Source: Rhodoferax mekongensis
Lineage (GTDB): Bacteria; Pseudomonadota; Gammaproteobacteria; Burkholderiales; Burkholderiaceae_C
NCBI RefSeq assembly: GCF_032191775.1
Contig: NZ_CP132507.1
Location: 1,141,001-1,205,000 of the forward strand
Length of the DNA stretch: 64,000 nucleotides
Reading direction: 5' to 3'
This document shows positions 38,316-46,194 of this stretch, one piece after another. Under the pieces are notes generated by a model. That model was not told where the DNA came from. It did not search any database and was given only the letters and a program-made list of their open reading frames with translations. Position numbers and translations under genes: made by a program. How positions within the stretch are numbered: the first letter of the stretch is position 1; the number at the start of each line of letters is the position of its first letter.

Positions 38316-38472
38316 CCATGAAGTATCTGCAACTGCACAACGCGTGTGCGCACGCCCGCACAGAAGGTTCATGGTGGTCAGCAAGAGGGGGGCCGCCTTC
38401 GTAAATGAACACTTGCCTTTTGACCCGTATACCAATTCAAACAGTTTCTAAAAAGTTTTCAGGAGTAACAAC

Positions 38473-39717
38473 ATGAGCATCGAAATGATCGAAGAAGAAG
38501 CCTTCAACCAAGGCACCCAAATCAAGGTCATCGGCGTGGGCGGCGGCGGCGGTAACGCTGTGGAGCACATGATCACCACCTCGGTGGGCGGTGTGGAATT
38601 CATTTGCGCCAACACCGACGCGCAGGCTCTGAGCCGCAGCTCTGCTCACAAAACCATTCAGCTTGGCGGAACCGGCCTGGGCGCCGGCAGCAAGCCCGAC
38701 AAGGGCCGCGAAGCCGCTGTGCAGGCAGAGGCCGACATCCGCCAAGCGATCGAAGGCGCACACATGCTCTTCATCACTGCAGGCATGGGCGGCGGCACTG
38801 GTACCGGCGCAGCACCTGTGATCGCCAAAGTGGCCAAGGAAATGGGCATCCTGACCGTGGGCGTGGTGACCAAGCCTTTCGATTTTGAAGGCGGCCGCCG
38901 CATGAGCAACGCTGACTCCGGTCTGGCCGAGCTGGAAGCCAATGTGGACTCCCTGATCGTGGTGCTCAACGAAAAGCTGCTGGAAGTGCTGGACGACGAT
39001 GTCTCCCAGGACGAAGCCTTTGCCCATGCCAACGACGTGCTGAAGAACGCCGTGGGCGGCATTGCGGAAATTATCAACGTCAAGGGTGAAATCAACGCCG
39101 ACTTTGAAGACGTGCGCACCGTGATGGGCGAGCCCGGTAAGGCCATGATGGGTACCGCGACGGCCAGTGGCCCGGACCGTGCCCGCATTGCTGCTGAGCA
39201 AGCCGTGGCGTGCCCACTGCTGGAAGGCGTGGACTTGTCCGGCGCAAAGGGCGTGCTGGTGCTGATCTCTGCGTGCAAGGGTTCCTTGAAGCTGAAGGAG
39301 TCCAAGATGGCCATGGAGACCATCCGTGCCTGCGCATCTCCGGACGCGCATGTCATTTACGGCACTGCCAACGACGAGAAGTTGGGCGACGAGATTCGCG
39401 TGACCGTGATCGCTACCGGACTGAGCCGCCAAGGCGGTGCCCGCCGCACCGCGCCTCCGCTGCAAGTGCTGCGTACCGGTACCGACAATGTGCCCTTCCA
39501 TGTGCCGACCCTGAATACGATTGCCAGCCCCGCTGGAACTACCGCTTCGATGGGCAACGCCGGTGCAGCCGTGGCACAACCTGACTACGGCAGCATGGCA
39601 ACCCCCAGCGTGTGGCGTACCAACCGCACGCAGGCGGCAGCCAAGGTGGATGCGCTCTCCAGCGGCGGCATGGATGACTACGAGATCCCTGCTTTCTTGC
39701 GCAAGCAGGCGGATTGA
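38473..39717 (+). CDS. ftsZ: Cell division GTPase FtsZ
   Basis: A 414-residue tubulin homologue that forms the Z-ring. N-terminal GVGGGGGNAVEHMI, tubulin signature GGGTGTGAAPVIA, T7-loop region with NADFEDVRTVM, then a variable linker and the conserved C-terminal peptide DDYEIPAFLRKQAD that binds FtsA/ZipA. Ribosome site CAGGAG 10 nt before the ATG. The 157-nt ftsA-ftsZ gap is unusually long for this cluster and may hold an ftsZ promoter, though no clear boxes were identified. It also contains a small GCGTG/CACGC hairpin at 38342-38355. Confidence 0.97.
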   Translation: MSIEMIEEEAFNQGTQIKVIGVGGGGGNAVEHMITTSVGGVEFICANTDAQALSRSSAHKTIQLGGTGLGAGSKPDKGREAAVQAEADIRQAIEGAHMLFITAGMGGGTGTGAAPVIAKVAKEMGILTVGVVTKPFDFEGGRRMSNADSGLAELEANVDSLIVVLNEKLLEVLDDDVSQDEAFAHANDVLKNAVGGIAEIINVKGEINADFEDVRTVMGEPGKAMMGTATASGPDRARIAAEQAVACPLLEGVDLSGAKGVLVLISACKGSLKLKESKMAMETIRACASPDAHVIYGTANDEKLGDEIRVTVIATGLSRQGGARRTAPPLQVLRTGTDNVPFHVPTLNTIASPAGTTASMGNAGAAVAQPDYGSMATPSVWRTNRTQAAAKVDALSSGGMDDYEIPAFLRKQAD

Positions 39718-39718
39718 T

Positions 39719-39893
39719 ACTGCCCCCACGCTCCGCTGCTGAGCGGGTCGCTGCCCCCCATGGGGGCGCGTTTCCCCTTGGGACGGCCCGGCGGGGAAAT
39801 GGGGCACACCCCCCGGCTTGCCCACTGCGTGTGGCCGCTCCCCCCTTGCAGGGGGCAACACCTGTGGCCCGGCTGAGCCGGTTCCACGGTGTT
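39719..39893. repeat. GC-rich multi-hairpin intergenic repeat between ftsZ and lpxC
   Basis: The 231-nt gap holds several short palindromes in very GC-rich sequence: GCCCCCCATGGGGGC (39753-39767), CCCCTTGGGA with a later GGGG, and CCCCCTTGCAGGGGG (39841-39855). Blocks such as GGGACGGCCCGGCGGGG resemble intergenic repeats I associate with Comamonadaceae genomes (memory, not a search). It may stop ftsZ transcription or stabilise its 3' end, but there is no T-run. Confidence 0.5.
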
Positions 39894-39948
39894 TCTGGGC
39901 TGAGGCACGCGCTCCGGAGGTTATTTGCGCTACTTTTACAATAGACCT

Positions 39949-40872
39949 GTGCTGAAACAACGAACACTCAAATCCCTGACCCGCGCCGTCGGCGTGGGCC
40001 TGCATAGCGGCCAACGTGTCGAGATCACCTTGCGCCCTGCTGCTCCGGATACGGGCATCGTGTTCAGACGGGTGGACTTGCCGAATGCACCGGACATCGT
40101 GGTGTCAGCGGAGTCGGTGACGGATACGCGCCTGGCCTCCACCCTGTCCTGCGGCAACGCCAAAGTGCATACCGTGGAGCATTTGATGTCGGCTTGCGCC
40201 GGTCTGGGCGTGGACAACCTGTTCGTCGACATCACGGCCGAAGAAGTGCCCATCCTTGACGGCTCTGCGGCATCGTTCGTGTTTCTGCTGCAAAGCGCGG
40301 GCATCGAGTTGCAGAACGCCCCACGACGTTTCATCCGCTTGACCCGCCCGGTCGAAGTCCGCGAGGGCGAAGGTGCCAATGAAAAGTGGGCCCGCTTGGA
40401 CCCGTACCACGGCTACAAACTGAGTTTCGAGATCGACTTCAACCATCCCGCCGTGGATTCCACCGGCCAGAAGGTAGAGTTTGATCTCAGCACCGACAGC
40501 TACTCGCGCGACATTGCCCGTGCACGCACCTTCGGATTTACCAAAGATGTCGAAATGATGCGATCCAACGGCTTGGCCCTGGGGGGCGGCTTGGACAACG
40601 CCATCGTGATGGACGACTACAAGGTCCTCAATGCCGACGGCCTGCGATACGACGACGAGTTTGTGAAGCACAAGATTCTGGACGCCATCGGCGACCTGTA
40701 CATCGTGGGCAAACCCCTGTTGGCCGCCTACAGCGCACGCCGCTCCGGCCACGCCTTGAACAACAAGCTGTTGCGCGAACTCCAGGCCCACCCGGAAGCC
40801 TGGGAGGTCGTGACGTTTGAAGACGTCAAGCAGGCCCCGCAGGGCTTTGCCCAGCCCGCGCGCGCCTGGTAA
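39949..40872 (+). CDS. lpxC: UDP-3-O-acyl-N-acetylglucosamine deacetylase
   Basis: A 307-residue zinc deacetylase, the committed step of lipid A synthesis. N-terminal [20 protein letters not shown], zinc ligands in [11 protein letters not shown] (first His) and [11 protein letters not shown] (second His and Asp), and catalytic Glu in [17 protein letters not shown] AEEVPILDG. The GTG at 39949 matches the family start and length (about 305). An in-frame TTG at 39925 follows a GGAGG, so an 8-residue-longer form cannot be excluded. A TACAAT hexamer at 39937-39942 lies 6 nt before the GTG. Confidence 0.94.
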   Translation: MLKQRTLKSLTRAVGVGLHSGQRVEITLRPAAPDTGIVFRRVDLPNAPDIVVSAESVTDTRLASTLSCGNAKVHTVEHLMSACAGLGVDNLFVDITAEEVPILDGSAASFVFLLQSAGIELQNAPRRFIRLTRPVEVREGEGANEKWARLDPYHGYKLSFEIDFNHPAVDSTGQKVEFDLSTDSYSRDIARARTFGFTKDVEMMRSNGLALGGGLDNAIVMDDYKVLNADGLRYDDEFVKHKILDAIGDLYIVGKPLLAAYSARRSGHALNNKLLRELQAHPEAWEVVTFEDVKQAPQGFAQPARAW

Positions 40873-40896
40873 CCCTGCCGTTTATCCGGTCAGCGC

Positions 40897-40924
40897 TTGC
40901 CTGCGCTCATCCGCTGCCGATAAT
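40897..40924 (+). promoter_or_regulatory. Candidate promoter of the flagellar-rod-like gene
   Basis: TTGCCT (40897-40902), a 16-bp spacer and GATAAT (40919-40924) form a sigma-70-like pair. The overlapping GCCGATAA (40916-40923) is also the -10 consensus of flagellar sigma-28, but no matching TAAA -35 is seen. About 45 nt before the start of the downstream gene. Confidence 0.45.
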
Positions 40925-40968
40925 GGGACATCCTGATTCCCGCGGGAAATAGCCCGAGGCAGTTGCCC

Positions 40969-41268
40969 ATGAATTCCATTTCCTCTATCGCTTTGTCCGG
41001 TTTGAATGCGGCCCAAACCAGCTTGAATGCGAGCGCCCATAACGTGGCCAATCTCGCGACCGAAGGCTTCAAGCGCCAGGAAACCGTGCAAACCGCACAG
41101 AGCGGCGGTGGAGTGACTACCAGCGTGCGAGAGGCCAGTACCGCAGGGAATGCCTTGGAGCAGGACGTGGTGACCCAGTTGCAAGCCAAAAACAGCTTTA
41201 TCGCCAATCTGGCGGTATTCAAGACCCAAGACAAAATGGCTGGCGCCCTGCTGGACACCAAGGTCTAA
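40969..41268 (+). CDS. Small flagellar basal-body rod-like protein
   Basis: A 99-residue protein. Its N-terminus SSIALSGLNAAQTSLNASAHNVANLATEGFK, here quoted by parts (SSIALSGLNAAQ, ASAHNVANLATEGFKRQ), is the Flg_bb_rod motif shared by FlgB, FlgC, FlgF, FlgG and FlgE. The C-terminal half QDVVTQLQAKNSFIANLAVFKTQD is the heptad C-terminal rod motif. The middle domain of those proteins is missing, so it is a minimal rod-type protein of unknown role. No other flagellar genes are near. The ATG at 40969 gives the family start; it is convergent with the next gene. Confidence 0.8.
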   Translation: MNSISSIALSGLNAAQTSLNASAHNVANLATEGFKRQETVQTAQSGGGVTTSVREASTAGNALEQDVVTQLQAKNSFIANLAVFKTQDKMAGALLDTKV

Positions 41269-41274
41269 ACCCTC

Positions 41275-42030
41275 TCAAAGGCCGCTGGAATACTGGCGGG
41301 TAATCGCGTCCAGGCGCCCGCTGCGCCGCAGCTTGTCCAGTGATGCCTGTAAGCGCTGCACCACGGCCGGGTCGGTTTGCAGGTTCAGGGCGAAGTAGTA
41401 AGCACCGTCTTCACTGAGTTTGGAGAGTCTGGTGATAGTGCCGGGCGGCAGGTTGGCACTGCGCAGGCTCCAAGCCATTCCCACTTCGGTATCCACCATG
41501 GCGTCTACTGCATCGGCCAACAGCAGGCGCAGCACCGCCGCGTTGGAGCTGTCCTCAATCATGGAGCTTGCGGGTACCCCGGCTTGAATCAGGTCCTGGC
41601 GGGCGGCCTCATCCCGCACGACGCCAAAACGGAGCTGGCTGATCTCCCGGTTGGCGACGCTTCCTTTGTCCGGCACGGTTTTGACATACACCCAGGTGCT
41701 GCGCGGGAGCAGGGGGCCGACCCAGAGAAACTCTTTCTCACGTGACGCCTTGCGCGCCGTAGTGAAAAGTACCGTGTCCGGCAGATTGCTCACGATCTTG
41801 TAAGCGCGAGCCCACGGTACGAGATTGAGCTTGCAAGTCAGCTTGGCATCTGCACAGACCGCTCTGAGCACATCACTGGCAATGCCCTTGACTTCGCCAG
41901 ACTCCTCAAAGTTGTAGGGTGGCCACTGCTCGGTGTAGCCGGTGAGTGTCTGGGCTTGCAAGCCCCCCATCGCTGCCAATGCCCACAGTGCAGTGGAGGC
42001 AATCCGACGTAAGAGCGCTGTGAGCTGCAT
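41275..42030 (-). CDS. Periplasmic solute-binding protein (SBP_bac_3 / PBP2 family)
   Basis: A 251-residue secreted protein. Signal peptide residues 1-26 (hydrophobic ALWALAAMGGLQAQ, cut after AQA-type site). The mature domain TGYTEQWPPYNFEESGEVKG and GIASDVLRAVC resembles the type 2 periplasmic-binding fold for polar amino acids, in the orphan group without an adjacent ABC permease. Ligand unknown. Transcribed leftward, downstream of ruvC by 36 nt. Convergent with the small flagellar-like gene with a 6-nt gap. Confidence 0.85.
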   Translation of the reverse strand: MQLTALLRRIASTALWALAAMGGLQAQTLTGYTEQWPPYNFEESGEVKGIASDVLRAVCADAKLTCKLNLVPWARAYKIVSNLPDTVLFTTARKASREKEFLWVGPLLPRSTWVYVKTVPDKGSVANREISQLRFGVVRDEAARQDLIQAGVPASSMIEDSSNAAVLRLLLADAVDAMVDTEVGMAWSLRSANLPPGTITRLSKLSEDGAYYFALNLQTDPAVVQRLQASLDKLRRSGRLDAITRQYSSGL

Positions 42031-42066
42031 GGACCGTAATCTGTAAAGGTGCCTGATCCGGAAATT

Positions 42067-42615
42067 CTATTGGCTACGACCATCCCGGTAGCGGATTTTT
42101 CCGTTGCCCCCCACACCGTTGGCTCCCGCCAACAAGGCCATGGACTTTCCGGCATGGGCGTGCGTAATGGCGAGGCCCAGCGCATCCGCGGCATCAGGGC
42201 CGGGCAGTCCGGGCAAGTGCAGCAGGCGCTTCACCATTTCCTGAATCTGGTCCTTGTGCGCGCGTCCGTGTCCAGCCACGGCTTGTTTCATCTGCAGCGC
42301 GGTGTACTCCGCAACGGGCAGGTTTGCGCACACCAGTGCGGTCACCAACGCGCCACGGGCCTGGCCTAACAGCAGGGTGGACTGCGGGTTCACGTTGACG
42401 AACACAATTTCCACTGAGGCACAGGTGGGCTGGTAGCGCTCCACGACTTCGCCGATGCCGTCAAACAGAATCTTCAGACGCGCCGGCAGTGCTCGCGTAT
42501 CCAAGTGCTCAGTGCGTATGGTCCCGCTGGCCACATAGCGCACATCGGCGCCCACCACGTCCACCACGCCGAAGCCGGTGGTGCGCAAGCCGGGGTCAAT
42601 GCCAAGGATTCGCAT
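42067..42615 (-). CDS. ruvC: Crossover junction endodeoxyribonuclease RuvC
   Basis: A 182-residue Holliday junction resolvase. Catalytic acidic residues lie in [14 protein letters not shown] (Asp7), SVEIVFVN (Glu near 69) and the C-terminal [15 protein letters not shown] (Asp/His). It acts with RuvAB, which are not encoded in this window. The start codon at 42615 coincides with the first base of a 55-bp interspersed element lying between ruvC and the upstream cdsA-like gene, so its 5' leader and ribosome-binding region are repeat-derived. Confidence 0.95.
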   Translation of the reverse strand: MRILGIDPGLRTTGFGVVDVVGADVRYVASGTIRTEHLDTRALPARLKILFDGIGEVVERYQPTCASVEIVFVNVNPQSTLLLGQARGALVTALVCANLPVAEYTALQMKQAVAGHGRAHKDQIQEMVKRLLHLPGLPGPDAADALGLAITHAHAGKSMALLAGANGVGGNGKIRYRDGRSQ

Positions 42616-42669
42616 GCTATGAAATCAGGAGCTGCTCGCGCAATATATACGTGCGCTAGAGGTCAAAAT
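42615..42669 (+). repeat. 55-bp interspersed element, copy g, filling the cdsA-like/ruvC junction
   Basis: Reads TGCTATGAAATCAGG, AGCTGCTCGCGCA, then a right block with GTGCGCTAGAGGTC. It overlaps the ruvC start codon on one side and supplies the last residues and TAG stop (42656-42658) of the CdsA-like gene on the other. Confidence 0.9.
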
Positions 42670-43645
42670 ACCATCTGGCGGAGTGGAAGAAAACCGGTGC
42701 CGCGAAGCACAGGGCATCCACCCGGTCCAGCAGTCCACCGGCACCTGTGACAGAGCGCACCGGCCCGCCCCAGCTGGGAATGCCGCGGTCGCGCTTCAGG
42801 GCCTTCATTACAAAATGCCCCATGGAACCCGCCACGCAGGCGATGAAGGAAAACGCAAATGCGGTACCAGGTACCCAAGGCGTGATGCCGGCCAACAGCG
42901 CCCCGAAAAGGCTTGCCACAAACACGCCTATCCACCAACTGGGCCAGTTGAAGCTCTGGCTGATGGCAGGTGCTGCCGGTGGCAGCTTGAGCTTGCGGGA
43001 CACAAGGTGCTGCACTGCCATGCAGAACTGCACCACCAGCACCAGGAAGAAGACCATGAATGCGTTCTTGTGGTCGTAGCCAGGGAACTTGAGCATCAAG
43101 AGCGCAGGCACATGGCTCATGCCGTAGATGCACACCATGATGCCCCACTGCAGCTTGGCATTGCGCTCCAGAAAGCGCAGCGGGTCATTGGCCAGTGCGC
43201 TGGCGACCGGCAAGGCCAGGAATACATAGACCGGAATGAACACTGCAAACATGTCGAAATGTTCGGTAGCCACCAGCCAGTACTGCAGCGGCAGCACGAC
43301 AAAAAATGCCAGCACCAGACTGCGATGGTCGCCCAGCCGGGTGGGCGACAGCGTCATGAACTCGCGCAGCGCAAAGAACGATACGCCGCCAAACAGGGTG
43401 AGTGCGACCAGCGGGCCGCTGAGCCAGCCGATCCAGAACACAAACACCATGAACCAACTGGTGCGGATGATGCCGTCCAGATTTTTCAGCTCACCGCGGC
43501 GGCGGTCGCCGGCTTCATCATCCCCGTATTCGCGCAGCGACATGACGAAGGCCACGATGCTGGCCAGCAGCAGCAAACCGAAAACGATGATGAAGAGGGC
43601 TCCGACCTGCTGTGTGGGGCCGAGATTCTTGAGATAGAAATACAT
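42656..43645 (-). CDS. Phosphatidate cytidylyltransferase-like membrane protein (CdsA family, YnbB-like branch)
   Basis: A 329-residue polytopic membrane protein with about eight helices. The C-terminal CDS signature reads KRDRGIPSWGG, then SVTGAGGLLDRVDAL. The family pattern KR-x4-KD and PGHGGxxDRxD is only partly kept: the KD pair is PS and the His is Ala, while LDRVD is intact. It lies 7 nt downstream of a PlsC-like acyltransferase gene, so the two probably act in one lipid pathway (phosphatidic acid to CDP-diacylglycerol or a related product). The final codons and stop lie in an interspersed element. Confidence 0.82.
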   Translation of the reverse strand: MYFYLKNLGPTQQVGALFIIVFGLLLLASIVAFVMSLREYGDDEAGDRRRGELKNLDGIIRTSWFMVFVFWIGWLSGPLVALTLFGGVSFFALREFMTLSPTRLGDHRSLVLAFFVVLPLQYWLVATEHFDMFAVFIPVYVFLALPVASALANDPLRFLERNAKLQWGIMVCIYGMSHVPALLMLKFPGYDHKNAFMVFFLVLVVQFCMAVQHLVSRKLKLPPAAPAISQSFNWPSWWIGVFVASLFGALLAGITPWVPGTAFAFSFIACVAGSMGHFVMKALKRDRGIPSWGGPVRSVTGAGGLLDRVDALCFAAPVFFHSARWYFDL

Positions 43646-43652
43646 AGCTGTT

Positions 43653-44264
43653 TTACACGTCCCGCAGGGCTACGACTGCGCTGCGCGCTCTGTCCAGAAA
43701 GGCTCGGCGCTCTTCGCCTTCTCCGACTTGCATGGGCGCGCCAAAGGTGACCGAGCAGAGCACCGGCACCGGCACCACCTCGCCCTTGGGCAGCACGTGT
43801 TGCACATTGTTGATCCACGCGGGGACCAGCACCACGTTCGGGAAGCGGGTGGCCAGGTTGTAGAGTCCGGCCTTGAAGGGCTGTGGTTCGCCGGTGTGGC
43901 CGCGGGTGCCTTCGGGGAACAGGATGATGGAATCACCATTGGCCAGCGCCTCGATCAGCGGTTCCAAGGGGTCTTCCTCAGAGCTGCGGTCGCGGGAGAC
44001 GTAGATCACGTGGAAGACCTCAGTGGTGAGCCATTTTTTGAAGGGCGACTTGGTCCAATAGTCTTTCGCGGCAATGGCGCGGGTGATGTGACGCAGCTCT
44101 TTGGGAAGTGCAGCCCAGATCATGACCAGATCGGCATGGCTCTGGTGGTTGGCGAAATAGATGCGCTGTTCGGCCTTGGGAGGGCATCCGTGCCAGCGCG
44201 CTTGCGCGCCGGTGAGGAAGCGGATCAGGCCCAACAGAAAGTAACTCATCAACTTGGCAAGCAT
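43653..44264 (-). CDS. 1-acylglycerol-3-phosphate acyltransferase-like protein (PlsC family)
   Basis: A 203-residue membrane-associated acyltransferase. The catalytic NHxxxxD motif is ANHQSHADLV (H40, D45); the phosphate-binding block FPEGTRGHTGEP lies near residues 117-128. An N-terminal hydrophobic helix anchors it. Its pairing with a CdsA-like gene suggests phospholipid synthesis, but acyl donor and acceptor are unknown. The ATG at 44264 fits; the repeat-rich gap upstream separates it from mtgA. Confidence 0.85.
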   Translation of the reverse strand: MLAKLMSYFLLGLIRFLTGAQARWHGCPPKAEQRIYFANHQSHADLVMIWAALPKELRHITRAIAAKDYWTKSPFKKWLTTEVFHVIYVSRDRSSEEDPLEPLIEALANGDSIILFPEGTRGHTGEPQPFKAGLYNLATRFPNVVLVPAWINNVQHVLPKGEVVPVPVLCSVTFGAPMQVGEGEERRAFLDRARSAVVALRDV

Positions 44265-44341
44265 GGCGGGGATGATACAGAGCGGATGTGTCGCTTCTGG
44301 TGCTTGGTGTGACTGTCAAGCGAGAATGGTTGGTTGGCGCT

Positions 44342-44437
44342 GGAAGCTGTGGGCGGGATGCTCTGCGCCGTTCGTGTCCCCCGCGCTGCGCGCTCCTCCT
44401 TGACCTCACTATGCAGAACACCCCGCCCACAGCTTCC
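44342..44437 (+). repeat. Inverted-arm element, copy 1
   Basis: A 25-nt left arm (44342-44366) and its inverted partner (44413-44437) match at 23 of 25 positions. Between them lies the conserved core CGTGTCCCCCG, a GC hairpin, then CTCCTCCTTGACCT. The arms differ from those of copies 2 and 3. Confidence 0.78.
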
Positions 44438-44487
44438 GATGGTCTGGACAGAGTCGGGCATTAAATGCAGGTTCGCATTCGATTCCA

Positions 44488-44579
44488 GCAGTGGAACAGG
44501 GGGGAGTCCCACAGCGAGGTCAAGGCGGAGGCCGAAGGCCGGGGGACACGAGCGGCGGGGCTCACCCCTGTTCCGCTGC
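44488..44579 (-). repeat. Inverted-arm element, copy 2 (opposite orientation)
   Basis: Arms 44488-44510 and 44557-44579 are inverted (20 of 23 matches, remainder mostly G-T compatible). The core, read on the minus strand, is CGTGTCCCCCG, hairpin GGCCTTCGGCC, CTCCGCCTTGACCT. With copy 1 it fills most of the 350-nt plsC-mtgA gap; no gene is seen there. Confidence 0.75.
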
Positions 44580-44614
44580 GGGCATGTGCAACAGCACCTC
44601 AGGTCAAACAAGAC

Positions 44615-45331
44615 TTAGGGCAACTGCGCGTCCTTCATCCGCGCCACGATGGTGCCGGCGCGGCTGCTCAGGTAGCCCGAGTTGGGTGTCTTCTCGAAAA
44701 ATTTGGGGCGTGGCAACATCACGGCCAAACGGGCCGCCTCGTAGGCGCTGAGCTTGCTGGCGGGCTTGCGGAAATAGTGCTGGGCTGCAGCTTCTGCACC
44801 GAATACGCCTTCACCCCATTCCACGCTGTTGAGGTAAATCTCCAGGATGCGCTGCTTGCTCAGCAAATGCTCCAGCAACATGGTGAGCACAAACTCCTGC
44901 CCCTTACGAAGCAGTGTCCGCTCACCCGACAAAAACAGGTTCTTGGCCAGCTGCTGGGTGATGGTGGAGCCGCCCACAATCTTGGGCGGCTTGGTCGTTT
45001 TGCGCTGCTCGGCACGCTGTTCCGCCTTGGCGTTTTTGGCCCAGGCCTTCTCCAGGGCATCCCAGTCGACGCCATCATGCTGGCTGAAACCATCGTCTTC
45101 AGAGGCAATGACGGCGCGCTTCAGGTTGTCAGAGATGCGGTCATAAGGCATCCATTCCTGCCGCCATCGCAAGGCGCCGGTTTCGGTCGTGACCCGGTAC
45201 GCCTCGGAGCGCTCAAAGGCGGTGGACTGCGGGTCTAAGACCACCATGGTGGCAATGCGGCCCACGAAGTACAACTGCAGCGCTACAAAAGCCAGCGCGC
45301 ACAGCACGACCAAACGCAGCACCTGCTTCAT
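44615..45331 (-). CDS. mtgA: Monofunctional peptidoglycan glycosyltransferase
   Basis: A 238-residue GT51 enzyme polymerising lipid II. An N-terminal transmembrane helix (residues 5-27) precedes the catalytic domain with Glu78 in VIASEDDGFSQHDG, the GGSTITQQLAKNLFLSG motif, and LEIYLNSVEWGEGVFG. Lacks a transpeptidase domain, as expected for MtgA. The start overlaps the TonB-family stop (ATGA), placing it in one leftward operon with that gene and the RNB ribonuclease. Confidence 0.95.
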   Translation of the reverse strand: MKQVLRLVVLCALAFVALQLYFVGRIATMVVLDPQSTAFERSEAYRVTTETGALRWRQEWMPYDRISDNLKRAVIASEDDGFSQHDGVDWDALEKAWAKNAKAEQRAEQRKTTKPPKIVGGSTITQQLAKNLFLSGERTLLRKGQEFVLTMLLEHLLSKQRILEIYLNSVEWGEGVFGAEAAAQHYFRKPASKLSAYEAARLAVMLPRPKFFEKTPNSGYLSSRAGTIVARMKDAQLP

Positions 45332-46194
45332 TGTGAGGTTGAGGACGAGACCTTTGCTTCCAGCGTCTCTTCGCGGGTGAATTTAAAGCGGGACACCACC
45401 AGAATCTGGTCGGCCTGGCGGCGCATGGCTGCATTGAAGTTCCCGAAGGGGCCTGCAGACCGCGCAATAGCCTGCGCCCGCTTGTCGAGCACCGGATTGC
45501 CGGAGCTCTGCACGACTTCGGTGTCGAGTACGCGCCCATCGAAGTTGATGGTGACGATCATGGTCAGCTCGCCGTAGAGCTTTTTGCCGCCGCTTTGCGG
45601 AAAGTTCTCGGTGCCTTTTTCTTCAATGGACTGGCGCAGCTGGTCGTAGTACACCGCATACACCTCTTCACGCACGGCTGGGCTCACATACCGCTTTTTG
45701 GGCCGTGAATTTTCCATGTTGATGCGCCGCTCAATCTCGGCCAGCAGCTTGATGAGCTGTTTGCGCTTTTCTTCCCGCTCGGCGGCCTCTGCCTTGTCGG
45801 CCAGCTTGCTGGGGTCGGGTGGGGGCAGGGCGGCGAGCTGGTTTTTGACCTGCGCGAGCAACAGGTTCTGCTGCTCCTGCAGGCTTTGGAGCTTGCGGGC
45901 GCTTTCTTCTTCCAGCGAGTCGCCGATATCCGTCAGCGCGGACGGGGGCAGCGGGCTGGTCGCGCGGCCTTTTTCCACATCGCCGCCGCCGGCCATATTG
46001 GTCTGGGCGATGGCCTGCGCTTTGTCCGGTTTCTCGTTGCTCTTGGCATTGACCAGGATGACTTCCAGCGGCTTGTCTTCAAACACGCGGTTGAAAGCCT
46101 CCGGATCCACAAAGCGCACTGTCAGCAGCACTCCGTGTATCGCGATGGATACACCCAGGGCCCATTGAAGTGTGGTGAGTTTGGGGAGCGTCAC
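45328..46194 (-). CDS. TonB-family energy-transducer-like protein
   Basis: A 288-residue envelope protein. An N-terminal signal anchor (LQWALGVSIAIHGVLLTVRF, about 9-28) precedes a Pro/Ala-rich and coiled-coil linker (LEEESARKLQSLQEQQNLL; KAEAAEREEKRKQLIKLL). The C-terminal TonB-like domain reads GELTMIVTINFDGRVLDTEVVQSSG. ExbB/ExbD are not adjacent, so it may serve a role other than receptor energisation. It overlaps both neighbours by 4 bp. Confidence 0.85.
   Translation of the reverse strand: MTLPKLTTLQWALGVSIAIHGVLLTVRFVDPEAFNRVFEDKPLEVILVNAKSNEKPDKAQAIAQTNMAGGGDVEKGRATSPLPPSALTDIGDSLEEESARKLQSLQEQQNLLLAQVKNQLAALPPPDPSKLADKAEAAEREEKRKQLIKLLAEIERRINMENSRPKKRYVSPAVREEVYAVYYDQLRQSIEEKGTENFPQSGGKKLYGELTMIVTINFDGRVLDTEVVQSSGNPVLDKRAQAIARSAGPFGNFNAAMRRQADQILVVSRFKFTREETLEAKVSSSTSQ

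Noticed and set aside
38342..38355. GCGTG/CACGC hairpin in the ftsA-ftsZ gap as a terminator
   Set aside because: The stem is short and there is no T-run; ftsA and ftsZ are normally cotranscribed.
43645..43685. TAGCTGTTTTACACG near the start of the CdsA-like gene as an element copy
   Set aside because: Too few matches outside TAGCTG to distinguish from chance.
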